DNA of 37,655 bases. Source: Sphingobacteriia bacterium (lineage in GTDB: Bacteria > Bacteroidota > Bacteroidia > Bacteroidales > UBA7960). The stretch covers positions 1 through 37,655 of the forward strand of contig JAABRR010000039.1 of assembly GCA_011390785.1 (NCBI GenBank). The letters run 5' to 3'. This document shows, one piece after another, positions 37,201 through 37,655 of this stretch (its first letter is position 1; the number at the start of each line of letters is the position of its first letter). Below the pieces are notes generated by a model. It was not told the origin of the DNA. It searched no databases and saw only the letters and a program-made list of their open reading frames with translations. The translations under genes were made by a program, and so were the position numbers.

Positions 37201-37655
37201 ACAACACTTGCCTACGATGGAGAAAATGTTGACGCCATAGGATTACTTGAGGGAGGAACCTTTTACGGTGCCGTGCGATTCCCTTCTGAAATGGTGGCAG
37301 TTTACGAAAATTATGAGATTGAATCCATTGAAGCATACATTGGCGATATACCTTCAGCCATGAAACTAATGATTTGGGATGCAGGAACTACAACAACTGC
37401 CGGCACCCTGCTGTATGAACAATCCGTTACTCCCGAACAAGCAAGATGGAATACCATAACACTTGACAACCCGGTTAAAATCAGTGGATCCGACATCTGG
37501 ATCGGGTTTGAGATCACTCATAATCAGGGCACCTATATTCTTGGCATTGACAATGGCCCCGCAAATTCCAATTCAGGATGGTTGAGCACCGATGCTATTG
37601 AATGGGAACAGCTAATTAATTATGAATTAAATTCCAACTGGAATATCAGGGCAAA
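34204..37655 (+). CDS. Large secreted protein with two choice-anchor-J domains and HAF-like repeats (partial)
   Basis: The frame is open from the ATG at 34204 to the right edge (1150 codons), so the C-terminus is missing. A signal peptide is likely (VLSATIITLIISTMSLFSSPA, residues about 11-31). Two choice-anchor-J/cleaved-adhesin-like domains lie at about 56-215 (FLQDFEGATFPPDGW ... NWNVDDVTLVD) and 327-480 (VENFESETFPPIGW ... YWGIDDISLGE). Each is followed by an Ig-like domain ending near LEPGTYQANLNITGND or LEIGTYQANIVITGND. From about 600 to 900 are HAF-like repeats (ISADGATVVGLQF, ISDDGSVIFGWAS, VTPDGNKFVGAAE). A further beta-rich block follows to the edge. Such proteins usually end in a T9SS sorting domain, expected beyond the window. 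Homologues include adhesins and gingipain-type haemagglutinin domains. An extracellular binding role is inferred and no protease domain is visible. Confidence 0.85.
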   Translation, partial: MREIFTIDARVLSATIITLIISTMSLFSSPAESNLNSIKESQGTEVQQTSTTKTSFLQDFEGATFPPDGWTMYSLLETTLTWELNLWQNYTPGGTQSAYHNSTSEPESVDNWLVTPAISIAADGLHYLSFWSFLGNSWAYKKNSVLVSTGSSNPADEEFVELWAGISNDGWIWANYFIDLQAYIGQEIYIAFRYEGDQWGHNWNVDDVTLVDDSPIIDPGTLEVTQALAVNGAGSQHLFINNLGILDLTYEIDIVYINSDGWLTADPVSGTVSTNLQDTVSLNFDATGLEPGTYQANLNITGNDPVNPLTTVLVTMEVVNVNVYPFVENFESETFPPIGWSMYNVDGDQNQWAQSWFNNTPAGQYSALHSFGWDNQDGWLVTPQITVPEEGFFYLSFWNYDGYTEFYGKNSVLISTASGVPGDGDFVELWTPETITETWTQSFINLQDYAGEDIYIAFRYEGANAHYWGIDDISLGEEIDDSPLMNISISEIAQTVGEEGSGSKTFEVINDGIQNLTFDIEIEFTDGNDWLTVDPVTGSIGAKSGKTITLAFDAAGLEIGTYQANIVITGNDTENPTATVVATLNVMEAQPVSLTTIYPEYTVPTRISTDGRYVSGSQFGGKVGYLWTQFEGRIDIPGDITGVSDNGQVVGTYETEFMFDGLEVQTAGRWNSATQEWEFLGMNPEVPEITSTSYNAAWGISADGATVVGLQFTEGWSAKAFKWTETDGYEMIGPAEYDSRASGISDDGSVIFGWASPNWSWSPVVWHNDEMIFIDDTQANFGESTAASANGNYVAGYMGTSGFLWSPTEGITLFENTINLGSLRPTAILEDGTIFGYTAEGFPPTPPDRRTFVRHPDGTMQTFNEYVADRGWFDASDWIFFSVFDVTPDGNKFVGAAELPTGEWTSFLLDLEPGTPIMEINALEINETLYLDETSTHTIGMENLGDGYLQYSALVQYTIADPRVQTVPVGDVFKSGELALAKKAFTAGNAIPEQNSTKNTTLAYDGENVDAIGLLEGGTFYGAVRFPSEMVAVYENYEIESIEAYIGDIPSAMKLMIWDAGTTTTAGTLLYEQSVTPEQARWNTITLDNPVKISGSDIWIGFEITHNQGTYILGIDNGPANSNSGWLSTDAIEWEQLINYELNSNWNIRA

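Overview
The window looks like a Bacteroidota chromosome, probably a Bacteroidales/Marinilabiliales-type polysaccharide degrader. The order is inferred and no species is claimed. The evidence is a SusC/SusD outer-membrane pair, a hybrid two-component regulator (HTCS), several type IX secretion (T9SS) C-terminal sorting domains, SprB and FISUMP domains, lipoproteins with short lipoboxes, TAnnTTTG-like promoter elements and A-rich leaders without clear Shine-Dalgarno sites. No rRNA, tRNA, CRISPR array, insertion sequence or phage gene was recognised.

Positions 1-25.4 kb form one polysaccharide-utilisation locus (PUL). On the minus strand are an unidentified lipoprotein cut by the window edge and a 1760-residue T9SS protein. 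The latter carries six DNRLRE/CBM96-like modules but no recognisable catalytic domain. Across a 745-bp divergent spacer the plus strand carries SusC and SusD, then a terminator, then an unfamiliar beta-sandwich T9SS protein. A GH3 beta-glucosidase-like lipoprotein (minus) and a 1384-residue HTCS regulator (plus) are divergent from a 441-bp spacer holding two similar 13-mers 22 bp apart. A two-gene minus-strand operon follows: a right-handed beta-helix protein that resembles GH120 beta-xylosidase, and a GH42-like (clan GH-A) lipoprotein. Its intrinsic terminator lies inside the last codons of the convergent HTCS gene. An identical 11-nt leader motif (AAAACACAAAC) precedes the GH3, HTCS and GH42-like genes.

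The inferred workflow is that surface T9SS proteins bind polymer or cells, SusCD imports oligosaccharides, GH3, GH42-like and GH120-like exo-enzymes trim them, and the HTCS senses a product and switches on transcription. No endo-acting enzyme is recognisable here, so the substrate is open. A beta-xyloside- and/or beta-galactoside-containing glycan is the best guess.

Positions 25.7-37.7 kb hold more loosely related genes: a SprB/FISUMP lipoprotein, a 1201-residue secreted CotH-kinase multidomain protein, a zinc-free MDR oxidoreductase, a TPR/LuxR-like membrane regulator, a small lysine-rich ORF, and a large secreted protein with two choice-anchor-J domains and HAF-like repeats that runs off the right end.
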